A DNA stretch of 64,000 nt from Cercopithifilaria johnstoni (Eukaryota > Nematoda > Chromadorea > Rhabditida > Onchocercidae): contig CAKAEH010001381.1 in the NCBI GenBank assembly GCA_916381525.1, positions 124,001 through 188,000 of the forward strand, read 5' to 3'. The position numbers and the translations under genes were made by a program. Positions 1 through 12,267 of this stretch are shown one piece after another (the stretch's first letter is position 1; every line of letters begins with the position of its first letter). A model generated the notes under the pieces. That model worked only from the letters and a program-made list of their open reading frames with translations, was not told where the DNA came from and ran no database searches.

Positions 1-1147
1 GGCCTTATTCTTCTTCTATTTAGTCTTCCATGTAACTAATTTGTAGAATTTTATGAAAGGAACGATTTTCAACAAAAGATCGAAAACGAATAAAATTGTG
101 AAATTGTTAGAAATAAGACTAACCACTTACGCTGAAATTACAGTAAAGTATTTAAACAATTGTTATAACAATATATTTTATTATCAATTGTCCTAAAATA
201 TAATTTCTATTTAATTAATACTAATTTAATTAATGATTTTCTTCCATTTTAACTTAATTTATTTAATTAAATAATTTACGAAAGTTGCAAAATTATTTCA
301 ATCAATCTTCACATTAGAACATTTGATGGCAATAATTTTTGTGAATATAATTTTAATTCATTTATAATTACTTATCTTTGCATTTCAAAATGATTTCGTT
401 GTGAATGATTGTGACAAAATAATCGATAATCAAAATTATTTCAAAAAAATTTTAAATCATTTTAATTTAAGTTTTTGATTACAGATATTGTAAATTCATT
501 CAGAATATTGCAACATTTCGTTGAAATTAATGCAATTATTTTTTTTGTAAATAAAATTAATTAGTTTTTAATTTTTTTGCTAATAATTTATTTAAACAAA
601 AGAAAAATGAAAAATAAAATTTTAAAAGGAAATATATTGTTTAATTAAAAGATCCCTCAAAAAAGAAAAAGAAATAAAATCTTTCTATTATTTAAACAAA
701 AATGGAAATGTGATACTACTGGAAAGAATTGTGTCACTTCACATTCTCTTCCAATGACATCTTCAATTATTCAAACGAACCATCTTTTTTTGAAGAGATC
801 AAAGTTTCCATTTTGCAGAATTCACAGAAGTGCGTGTGTATTTTAATTTTTAAAATTATGTACTAACAAACTTTAACATGCTTTATCTTTCATTCTAATC
901 TTATTCCTCTTAAACTTAATATTTTTATTCATCCTACTCTTTCCTTCCTTTCATTCTATCCAATCGTATGCAAGAATGTTTGTCATAAAATAGATACATA
1001 GTAGCATTTTGCATTATAAAATTAGTTCATTAAAAATTAATTCTTCAAAATAATTACGGTAGAATAAAAGTGATTTAAATATAATAGCATTTTATATCAT
1101 AAATTTTAGCATTAATAATTAACATTCAAAATAGATAAACAACTTAC
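1..1147. other. AT-rich non-coding flank
   Basis: No convincing gene is seen. If the orphan exon at 1148-1294 is spliced onward, one possible minus-strand terminal exon starts at 718 (after a CCAG acceptor) and reads about 20 codons to a TGA at 657-659. Its translation is Phe/Leu-rich low complexity and may be chance. Confidence 0.4.
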
Positions 1148-1294
1148 CACTTTCAGCTTGTTCAATAATACCACCTTGCTGCATTGACTTTGTACATGAT
1201 AAATGCAATGTTGGAGATCGAATCAGCTGGTTATAAGCTTGAAAAGTTGCACCGGCTGCAGTTGAACCCATTATGCTGCTTTCAGAAAGCTGCG
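1148..1294 (-). CDS. Orphan coding exon; possible alternative C-terminal exon of the PP1-like phosphatase
   Basis: A 147-nt minus-strand stretch is open between a TTTTAAG-type acceptor and a strong donor (GTAAGTTG). Read in the phase that exon 8 of the upstream phosphatase would supply (one G carried over), it encodes about 48 residues starting AQLSESSIMGSTAAGATF, Ser/Ala/Gln-rich and clearly unlike the surrounding AT-rich DNA. It also contains an ATG (codon 9) that could start a separate gene. Linking it to the phosphatase needs a 6.9-kb intron, and the phosphatase has a nearer stop at 8061, so the connection is inference. No family is recognised. A minus-strand RNA-seq junction from 8156 to 1294 would settle it. 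Confidence 0.35.
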
Positions 1295-4200
1295 CTTAAA
1301 ATTCAACTTTTTAGAGCAAACTGCAACAAAATTTTGTTTGTCTTCCTCTTTTCTCTGATTGTTCGTCTAACACTTTTGTGGCAGTTTAGCCAAAAAACAT
1401 TTTTCACAGTAAAGGATGAAATGCTATGATTTAAGTAAACATCTGTTTGAGCCTAATTTGTAGTATTAATTTCAAAAGATTTTAAGGTGGCAAATGTATA
1501 TGAAATTTTATTCAGATTGCGTGCTACAGCAAAAGTGGTAAAATTTTGAGATGACAGTAAAACTATACGATACAGTTGGAGGAGATGGCAGAAGCGTAGA
1601 AATAGAATTTATGATTTATTTAATGGATTATATTATTTTGGGATGGTTATAGGTGTCATAAATTAAATAAATGATTATATTTTGGAATGGTTATGGAGAA
1701 AAATACAATAGATTATTTGTTTTCAGTACATTTCCAATCCACTTAATCGAATTATATTCCTTTTTAGAAGCTTTCAGAGAAGCTTTAAATTTTTTCCATT
1801 CTCAAAATACGATCGGTTCATTGGAGAGTATTGATATAATTCAATTATATTCCAACCAGATGTTTAATACTTCAGCTGTCACTTTCCACCTTCATCCACA
1901 TTTTATTCTTCCTAAGAAACTATCATGATGAAATTTATAATATATGTCAAAATAATTGCAAAAGAGACGCAATTATAAAAATACTGTTGGATATTATAAC
2001 TAAATTATTATTGCTATAACAATGTGTTTGCTTAATTGCTATTAATTTTTTGCACACTAATGAATTATAAGTCGATACTAATTAATGAAAATTTTTCATT
2101 CTTTTGCAAAAGTAACATAAACAAGAGATGAGATTTTAAATTCCATGAGAATATTTTAATGACAATTAATATCACAATTATTATTGATAAATTAATGCTA
2201 ATTATCTCGCTCAAGAAACAAATGCATAAGGATGAAATTAAAATAACTTCAACGTAAAAAAAAGATAAAACATAAACCACAATGTTGAAGAATAGTAGGT
2301 AAATTTTAATTTCTTTAATTATCACTTCTTTAATATTATTATGCAGAAATATAGCACGAAATTAATAACGATTACTATTGCATTATTTAAATTGATAGTA
2401 GCGATTTTCTTTTAACTGTAGGAATATTTTTTTATATACCTATTTGTGACACATTTGTACGATTGAAACATTGCAATAAATCATTAATCAATTTCTTAAT
2501 TATCAAAAAATTATCAGTACTATGATTTCTTATGTTTTAATGATGAAATAATGATAATCATACTGCAATTTTCATTCTCTCATCAAAACGAATAAATTAG
2601 CAATCCATTTTTAAGTTTAAAAACTTTTTTATTCTGCAAAGTTGGCTATTATTACTTTAAATATCTTCCATTGCAATACGTCTAAATCATTTCCTACTCT
2701 TTCAATATTCTCGAGATGCATTCATCATATTAATTTATGCTATTTTCATCTTTATTTTCAAATTTTCTAATCTTATCACAGACTTTGATCAGATTTCGCT
2801 GACTCTGATAAGGTTTTTGTTACATATTGTCAATTCATGATGAATTGAATTCAAAGAGAAATACATCTGTGTTTTACGTTTTCGACATTGACTGAATATT
2901 ATGAAATATTATCTCCTGGATGGAGGATTCTGATGCATCTATCCTTTTCTTTTTCATCTCTTACTCATAATTCCAAATTATATATTGATATAGACGGGTG
3001 AGATGATTTTTATACTGACAGCCTAATTCTGTATAGAATGTTTAGATATTATCTCAGGCTTAACGCTTATACTATTAGTCTAATCAACAGACTATGATAT
3101 TTAATATGAAGCTTAGATTTACTGTAATCACTTACGAAGCATAATATTTCAATTTTTCGTGATTGATTTTCTCTCTCAAAAAAAGGGAATCTATGAAGGG
3201 ATTAAGAAATTTAAACACTTGAAAGGGTTGCCGAAAAAATTTATACAAAATTCTTTCATTTTGAAAAATGCTACTTTTAGCTTGCAAAAATTTAATCAAT
3301 TACGATACGAAACATTGATTAAATCAACTTATATTTTTTTTAATTAAATTGCTTGAATATTCATTCATCACTATAACTATGTCATATAACTATCTCACTA
3401 TTATGTCATCTCATTATTATAACTACTGCTTGACCTCTCACCTGTATTGAGCATTTATAGCAATGAAAAATTTCGAATAAATTTTGGAACTCTTCAATTT
3501 TTAACTAAAATATTAAGCACAACTCAATAAATCAACAAATGGGTCGAAAAATTTTATGATTTAAATGACAGATTAAAGCTGAAATGGGTGGCAAGAAGAA
3601 AATAAGCGTGATTTTTTGCTGATAGTTAATAATTTCTTCTTTGTTTTTTGTAATTTTAGTAATTGCATTTTATGATAGTCAGTTAGTCAGTTAGTCAATC
3701 GCCGAATGAAATATAAATTTATAATTTATCTGAAAGTATTTATTGTCACTTTTAACAGAAAGATATTTTAAATATCTGTTGAAAAATGGAACTATTTAAT
3801 TTTCAAAATGAGGGAATTTTAACAAAAGAAAGCTTATTTGTTGAAAGCATTAAAATCCGTACGATAATCTCTTTGAAGAATTTAATAAATTCAAATGATT
3901 TTACGTTCTAAAAGTCTTTTTTCTTCTTCTCATGACAGTGAAATGATAGAAAATCATTAATCATGATTATTTTATGAAAGATATAAATTAAAAGATTTCT
4001 CGAAATTTCCCATACATTTGAAAAGTGGTTGAAAAACATAAGAATGTATTTTTCATTCTGATTATTAATTAATAAATTTATTAATTTCTAATCAGAAATT
4101 GAGAATTCTTATTCCCTTAAAATCATTCACTATAAATTCATAAATATTTACATTCATTCTGCATGATAAAATTTCAATTTATCATTCCTTTTATTAATGT

Positions 4201-7200
4201 TAGGATTTGTGACAGCTGAAAAGAAAAATAGTTAATTAAAAATGAATTTTTCATTTATACTTGAGAAAAGATAATGTTTGACGGGTAGTTACGCGTGGCT
4301 TTCTGGTTCATATGACACATTTTAGCATACTGAAATTAATTATTTAGCAATTAGCAATGGGACTATATATATCCATTAATCGAAACAGAGTTTCAGATAT
4401 CACATATGTATTATGAGATGATAAACAAGTGAACAAAGATGAACTTCTAATTCCGCCGATTGAAAGAGAGAGGAAAACAAAAATGGATATAGTCATATTG
4501 CTAATTACCAAATACATACAATGATTTCTTTAATGTAGTAAGTTCTACTACTCTTTAATGTAATAATTACTACTACTACTCTATCGTATCGTAAAATTAA
4601 TTAAACAAGCGAATAAAAAAAAAAAGATGAATGAATGGTTTAAGTGAAAATGAGAATTCGAAAAACCTTACCAAATGTAAATTGTTGAAAAGTTCATTCT
4701 AAATGAGCTAAATTTAATAATCAAATAAATAGCTCAAAATTGCTACAATATTATCAGTCACGATTTTAATCTTTATGAACATATATATGATGATTATATA
4801 AAGTATACCTGAATTTTATGTCAACAAATATCTACCAGTAGTTATCTGTCAATTACATGATATAACCGAAAATCTCGCAAATAAATGTGCAATTTAGGAC
4901 AGCTGGTTATCTGAGGACATTCACGAAAATGTTCGTATGTTGGTATGACATTTGTTGGAATACTTCTCTTCTCTGCTGATATAATATGACAAAGCAAGTC
5001 ATGGCCGAACACTAAAACTGCTTACTTCGTCTTTTTCTTAGCTGTTTGGACGATTGATTTCGACTGATTTCATCACAAAGAACCATTGAAATTTGAATTT
5101 GGCTTCCATTCATTTAATATTTGTATTCATTGAAGTGAACACATACATAAATATCCATCCATCTTATATAGTAATCAAAGAGTAAAGGATATGAAAAGTG
5201 ATCCAATCTCATTTTCATTATCCAAAATGTTACTTTTAATGCATGAAGAAAATAAAGCCTAAAATTTAGATTTTCTAGCAATATCGGATAACTAAAATTT
5301 TGATTGTTATCTTCTTGAAGAAATCAACTAATAAGCCATTTCATTAGAGAACATATTTTTATGCAAATAGCAAAAAGTTTATAATTTTATTGAAAGAAAC
5401 TAAAACTTTGGGATAGATAGATAAGAATTTGCTATATTATTCAAGAAGACAACAAGATATCGACGATTTGCAGCGATCGGAAAAATTATTTATATTTCCT
5501 TTAATTATTCCATTTCAAATATTTTCAAAAATTTTTATTTTTAATTAACTCAGCAAAATTTGAATCTCAAAAGTATTTAATTTAAAAAATTTTTCAACTT
5601 CTCAATTACATCCGAGGAAATTAGTTTTATTATAGAAAGTATTCCATTTCAAGAAAAATCAAAAGTTTTTCTTGAGAATTCTCTGCTTCTCTGTTTTTCT
5701 GTTATCAAGTAGTGATCGGCTAGTTCTGTTATCAATTAGTCATCGTTTAACTTTATTAATTTCACAAGTGATAGCATTAAATATCTTTATAAGTTTATCA
5801 GAAGAAGAAGAATGAAGTTTTTTAGGCAAATGAAAATATTTCACAAAAGTCAGACAGCGGTCTATCATTATAATAATAGTAATATCCAAAAAAGACTGTA
5901 TCATCAACTCGTGATCTTTTTTAATCAAGCAATTACAACTTGCTTCTTTTGTTGAAATTTCTCAGTTCGGAAGCTAAGTTGAATATATATGATTGGCTTC
6001 CTGTAACTTAATCATATTCTGCGAACACAAATTAGGAACTTCAAATTTTTTATCATTGACAACTTTTTTTTCATTAAGCAAAATTTTTTATCATTAAGTA
6101 TAAAAATCATCAGAAAAGTTACTATGGTTTTACAGACTTTTCAACGTTAATGGTGTGATAATGATGTGATATGAGGGACTTACAACAGAGTGGCTATAGA
6201 GATGCTATAGAGATTACGTTGTGATTTTAGCTAATTTATGATTTCTCATTTAATTAGAGTGTCCAACAAAGTTGATATTGCAATAATTGAAGAGTAAGAG
6301 GTATAGAATTAGCAGGTAACCACAATTGTATGTCATGTCACATTCTCTTAATAGTATGCTTGTTGAGTAAAAGCATCCGAAAGAAATCTCACATGCATAA
6401 ATATAAATAATATGGATATGCATACATATGCCGTTAAATAGTAGCCAATTGATTATAGATTTATCACTGAAGCTAGAAAATAGCTTTAAAATGTCAAGAA
6501 GCTTTATTACAATGTTATAATTTCGGCACATTAGGGAAAAATCTGCGAACTAAATAATAATTACTCTTTATCCGAAAGACATTCTTAGAGACATCGATTT
6601 GAGAAAATTAGTTGTGATTTCCATCGTAGAAGCGTTGTTGTACAACAAGGGAGCAAATAACGAATGAATTAAATAAGAACTTTTGAATTATTCAAAAATT
6701 TGCTTCTTCTCATTGATAACTTATCATCAGATAAATTGTCACGAATAGGCTAAAGAGATCAAAAGATAAGTGACCAATGGCTATGAGAAAAGATTTAATG
6801 TCTCGAATATTTGAAAAGGTTTACTAATCCCGATATTTGTTGCATACAGTTAGAATTGTTCAACAAATAATGGATAATTTTTGATCCATAATTGTTTTAA
6901 TTAATTTTCTCTAAAAGTTAAAGAGAAATATTATGCTGCTTAAGGGGAAAAATGACATCCATCTAATTGATGTAAAAATATTTATTCACTTTAAAAGTTT
7001 GAAGGAAAAGTTTTAAAAAAGAAAAACTCCTCCTATCATTATTTCGGTTTTTTTTCTAAAGAATAGAATTGAATAGAAATTTTTAGGCAAAAATATGCTA
7101 ATTTCTTTCTTTTCCGTCTTCCCCTCTCTCTCTTTTCATAGAATATCTAATCGTTTCTCTTTTGTTATCTGACTACGATGATTATTTTAGAAATCCGACA

Positions 7201-7423
7201 GAATGTAAGTTTAAAAAAAGAAGTGTCGTTGTTGTGACAAACAATAAATAAATAATTGTTGTGAGGCCTGTTAGGATGGAATTTCACATCTTTCGCTTAA
7301 TTTCATTTCTTTTCTTTCCTCTTTCTTTCAACAGATTATGCGACAAGAAATAATTAATTTTTCCTATTTTATTCGCTTGCTGTTGTTTCTTTTCTATTAT
7401 TTTAATTATTTTTACATTTTATG
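1295..7423. other. Long non-coding stretch (spacer or giant intron)
   Basis: About 6 kb of AT-rich DNA with no exon I can support. Short ORFs here (for example 1671-1928 plus and 6250-6531 minus) have no splice context, have strongly AT-biased amino acid content and resemble no family. Confidence 0.5.
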
Positions 7424-7705
7424 AATGTAAGAGATCAAAGGTTACATCAGGTTTAAAATATACCCCCAAATTATCGTATAATATATGTATATCAATGAGT
7501 GATCAAATAATTCTTTTGAATAGAAAAAAATTCGAATAATTTAATGCAACGTATTAAAATGTAAGAGGTCAAAAGTTACATCAGGTTTAAAATATACCCA
7601 AATTATCGTATGATATATGCATATCAATGAGTGAAATTTATATATAATCAAATAATTCTTTTGGATAGAAAAAAATTCGAATAATTTAATGCAATATGTT
7701 AAAAA
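7424..7705. repeat. Tandem duplication of about 134 bp
   Basis: Two near-identical head-to-tail copies begin at 7424 and 7558. Both carry the same ordered blocks: AATGTAAGAG, a TTACATCAGGTTTAAAATAT block, ATATCAATGAGTGA, and TCGAATAATTTAATGCAA. Copy 2 has small insertions and substitutions, and a third copy seems to start at about 7704 but decays at once. The repeat is non-coding and lies downstream of the phosphatase. Confidence 0.85.
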
Positions 7706-8060
7706 TGTAAATTGATTGCGCAAATGTCATCTAGCAAAGATCGATTAATCTCGAAATGTACAATTCCGAATTTTGATACGAATACAGAGGTCTTATCCAT
7801 TGGTGATTTAAAAGTTGTAGCAATGATTCAAATTAGATTCAATTTTTTGAGATAAAGGTTTTTTATATTCTTTCTTCAAATTTATTCAACCATTTCAAAC
7901 TTGTAGGTGTGGTAGTATCATTTGATTAATTCAACTAACTTATCAAGTTGTTAGTGATACATTATGAAACATATTATATTTTACAATACAATATTAATCG
8001 TACAAACATTCTAAGAAATATTTTTATTGTCATATAATTAATGCTCAAATCTATTAGGTA

Positions 8061-11000
8061 TTATTGAAACTGTGGTAGCATTGTAGCATTATTCAATTCA
8101 TTCATACGGTATGATCTTTGATCGTCTCTGAAGGAACGTAAGAAATTATCCTTACCAGCAGTTGCATGCGACACAGGATTTAATATTACATAACTGATTA
8201 CCATCTCTGCATTGATACGTATAACTGCTCCCTTGTTATTCTAAAAATGATCAGTTGGAATTTTAAATACCGTCATACTCCCAAGTTTAAAAGTCTACTG
8301 CCAAAAATGATCTTTTATTGGAATAATCGAAAATTCAACGATTGCTCTCTTCACCTTAGCAATTTGAAAATATGTTGTTTGAATAAAACACGTTTGGTTT
8401 CAGTGAATTTATGTATCAGATTTATACTTTTGTACAAAATATATACTTCAATCAATTTATGTAATTTCTTTAACATTCCTTATAGTGCCGCATCATTTTT
8501 TCCACCTTTTAAATTCTCATAAAGTTTATATCCACAAAATTAGCTCATTATTATGATTTAATTATGGTAATTTATACTATCAAGTACCAGTTACACCTTT
8601 ATCTTAACAGCGATAATTATTTCATTATTTATATGATTCAAAAAAAACTGTTCGAAATGTTTTGAAAGAAGAAAATAAAGCAATTGCATCTAATCTTCAC
8701 CTCTTTTTCTGCCACCTTTTCTACTTATAACAATGGCAAATTATTTTCAATTAATATCATAAAAATATGAATTCTATTTTAAAAAAAAGAAAAACAAGAA
8801 ATTTGTTTTTATTGAAAAAATACGACATATTCTATGATTGAACAATGAACTTTCGTTCATCTTAAAAGGTGAGGGAATATAGGTCATGCATGCATTGATA
8901 ACTAGTGGATAAAGATTTTTGAATTGAATTTGCGAAAAAGAGTGATCAATCCATTTCAAGTTTTCCGTAACTTAAAAATCATCAGCAATCCATTTCCTCC
9001 TACATTTGATGGAATTCTCAATTTTTATTTATGGTGAAATTTTTCATGCATAGTATATAAAGAAGCTTACGAGTTCTGCATATAATGGTGCTGAAAATAC
9101 CGTAACCAGTTTACGACCAGCAAAAAATCCATATCCATTTTCCATCACCTGTCAATAAAACAGTTTAAAAGAAAACAAAACAAAAAAAAGGAAAGATATT
9201 AGTCCAGAGGGACTCATTATATTGGATAGATGGATTTTGAATGTTTTAAAATGCGCCCAATAATTGTATGCTTAAATTTCTCTTTGTCTTGTTTTCACTT
9301 AATGATTTGAAAAGGGAAGGAATTATAGGATAGTCAAATCATTTCAAATTTTGATTTAACAAAATAGTGCAAAACCTGATGTGCTCGTATAATGAGATCC
9401 AAGTTCAAGCGCTTGCATGTTTTATAGACAATATCTTCACCAAATGTAACGCTCACATTGCGCAATTTGTTCGGCTCGTAACCTTTTGTGTCTAATTTCG
9501 GATCCGACCAAACTAAATCCTGTTCCAGTGTATCCGGAAATACTTCCATTACTGGCATTTTGATCTGAAATCGGTCATAAGTTTATAAAAGTACTGCAAA
9601 AAATCATGCTATGATTTTTTTAAAAAGGACAAATGAAAAACTTTCACTGGTAAACACAAAACTTTTAAAACTATTTTGTATCAGTTTAATTTTCAAATCT
9701 CCGATTTAGATATAGGGAGAAAATGAAATTAAATTATTTACACTATTCACTGGTCTTGCTATCAAGAACCTACATCCTATTACTAGGATAATAATTAAAT
9801 GCCCATTGTAAATTAAATAAATGGTAAAGTATTATGTCTATCACAAATTAAAATAAATGTATATAGATTTAGATTAAAATGTCGGAAATAATTATCTACA
9901 TAGATTTTTAATTTACTTAACAGAATACAAATAATATAGATTACATTTCGAATATCATTAAGCGATTCGAGATGTGGACTGAGACCACCGTGCATGCAAA
10001 GTATTTTATTCTTTATTAAAGCTGAAAAGGGTAAAATTGAGAATAGATCATTGAATTCTTTCCATAAACGCATAGCCTGACCTGAAATTAGGTCAACAAT
10101 TGATTGATTGATTCAATCAATAATTGATTGATAAGATAAGAAAATGCAATCTGCAAAAGCATATAATGAATGATTATAAATATTTGGAAAAATTGATAAT
10201 GCTTTAAATATATTTTTTTGGCTTTCATTCTATCCACTTGATTGCATTTTTAAATTTTTTTATCTCCCTTGATGACTAATTTTAATGAATTTTTCCACTG
10301 TAAAATTGATTGATCTTATCATCTGGCAATATGTGCATTTAATATGTGGAAAACTTACCAACGCTAAATCTTGCAGCTAATTCATCATAAAAGCCATATT
10401 CTCGATTCACAGATGCAAATTCATGATTACCACGAAGTAAAAATATCTTAAATAAATATAATCTTTGAAGTTTGTATTGGAAGTCACGACAAATCACGAC
10501 AAATAACAAATAACAAACAAATAAGTCACGACAAATAACAAATAATTGGATAAATAATTTTCTGCGTTTGAATTCTAATACTTTAACAAATTCTACATAT
10601 TTCGATTTCATTTAACATTTTAAATCGAAATTTTCACTGATACTATTGCTGACAGTTTATTTTTAAAGACGAAATTTCTATTTTTAAAGTTTTTAAAGAT
10701 GAAATAGAACTAATCCTCGCACTTCAGAACTGATTTTTTCTTCAAGTATTCGGTGCTAACTAAAAAAATTTGCAAGTCAAAATCGCTTTAAGCATCATTA
10801 ATAATACATTACTGTTGAACATTTAGTGCTGTCATTATTATTGAATAATAATTAAAATTATTGCCCTTCCAGCTGAATATTATCTCTGCATTTAAAATCC
10901 CCTTGTTTTTTATCTAATTTATTAGTTTCAGTATCAATTCTCATTAGCATTTCTGCTTCTTCAAATCATATTTAGCATAATAATTTGTCTTCTTTGCTTG

Positions 11001-11727
11001 TAGGATTGAACGAATTTCGCGGAAATCTGAGCAATTTTGAGAATTCGTACCCTTTTCGGATATGCAATTTTCCAGGCAACAAGCGAACAAATACATTCAA
11101 GAGACTGCGGTCCACGATCAACGTAATCACCAAGAAATAAAAAACGTGTTCGACCTGGCCGTCCAACTGCCGCAAAAATTCGTTGCAAATCCGCATACTG
11201 AAAGTGACATCGCGCAAGTCCCGAAGAAAAATTTCAACTGACTGACATATCAAGAACAATACTGCTAGATTGAAGAGCCATTCTGGGTACAATGCTACCT
11301 GTCCATGTATATCACCGACCACGATCACTGGTATTGAAACATCAATTAGTGCACCTTCACTCGAGAATAATACTCGAGCCGTTTCGATCATTTCACAAAT
11401 TTCATCAGGATCGTATTGCACCTAAACATGCCAACTGGAACAGTAAAACTATAAAAATTGTTGAGACTTCCAGGTGATTATAGCCTTACAACACAGTTCA
11501 TTTATTTGTAAAGCATGGCTTAACGCAGCACCTCAAACAAATAAATCTGAACATATAAACCCGTGTTGTAATAAAATGAAATATACAATCATTGAAGGAT
11601 TAACAAACTTTATCGGTCATTTTATCCAATAAGACTTCTTTGAAAAAAAATATTATTGTACCTTCGTCTTAAATTTTTGATGTTTTGCAAGAAACGGAAG
11701 CAATTCAAATTTAACATCTGCAACCAT
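8061..11727 (-). CDS. Divergent PP1-type serine/threonine protein phosphatase (PPP family)
   Basis: The exons, 5' to 3', are 11727-11662, 11421-11299, 11197-11051, 10446-10359, 10081-9945, 9564-9376, 9148-9071 and 8240-8156. All phases match and all donors begin with GT. The protein starts MVADVKFELLPFLAKHQ and aligns without gaps to the PP1 N-terminal helix region. Every PPP metal and catalytic motif is present: GDIHG, GDYVDRG, RGNHE, HGGLSP and IRAHQ. It differs from canonical PP1 at SAPLYAEL (PP1 has SAPNYC) and at GYEPNKLRNVS in place of the GENDRGVS region, so it is probably one of the fast-evolving nematode PP1 paralogs. Through the exon 8 donor it has 304 codons; reading through that donor adds 30 residues to a TAA at 8061-8063, giving about 334 aa, the usual PP1 length. 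The alternative is splicing to 1148-1294. A germline or sperm role is only a guess from the nematode PP1 expansions. Confidence 0.85.
10481..10545. repeat. Short imperfect repeat cluster in a phosphatase intron
   Basis: The block AAGTCACGACAAAT occurs at 10481 and 10523, with a further CACGACAAATAAC at about 10495, within the intron between exons 3 and 4 of the phosphatase. This looks like local replication slippage. No function is apparent. Confidence 0.6.
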
Positions 11728-12267
11728 AGCAATTTTTTTAGAAAACAGAGAGTGAATCAGCCGCCTTACAACTAATCAAACTAAGAAACACCTATATCAC
11801 CATTTTCGTGATATATAGTCTTATAAGATGCAAATTTTGTGAAAGAAATTCGGCGACATTATTTAAACTCAATGAATAAGATCCAAGTTTTGCACATCCT
11901 GAATAAAGTGAAATCAACAATTCCGTTAGCTTTCATTAACGATTAAACCATTATGAATAAATCATATAACAAATAAAATTTTCCGGTGAAAAATGTCCGT
12001 TATTGCCCCTTCCAAATGTTCCACTCAACTTTCACCTCTTTGATTTTTCCTTTTTCTTAAATGACATATCAAACATATCAAATGCAAGGAAGAGGGGGGA
12101 AGAGATTCCCTTTATTTTTGGTGCTGAAATTGACACCGTAACCCAAATTCAGAACAATCAAACATACAATATTTTCTGAAATAACTGTTATTTTCTTAAC
12201 CATTGCTGTCAACTTCAAAATATGCAAAAACAATAAATAGTGAGCGAAATAAATTTCATTATTAAAT
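11728..12267. other. Intergenic region between the SYF1 3' end and the phosphatase 5' end
   Basis: Both genes are on the minus strand, so this 540 bp holds the SYF1 3' UTR and the phosphatase promoter. An AATAAA on the minus strand overlaps the SYF1 stop region, and another lies near 12112. Nothing else is recognised. Confidence 0.5.

Noticed and set aside
11292..11477. 61-codon plus-strand ORF
   Set aside because: Antisense of phosphatase exon 2 (GDIHG motif).
11480..11535. Possible extra phosphatase exon (reading QINELCCK) between exons 1 and 2
   Set aside because: No acceptor/donor pair keeps the frame, and exon 1 joins exon 2 directly in phase with PP1-like spacing.
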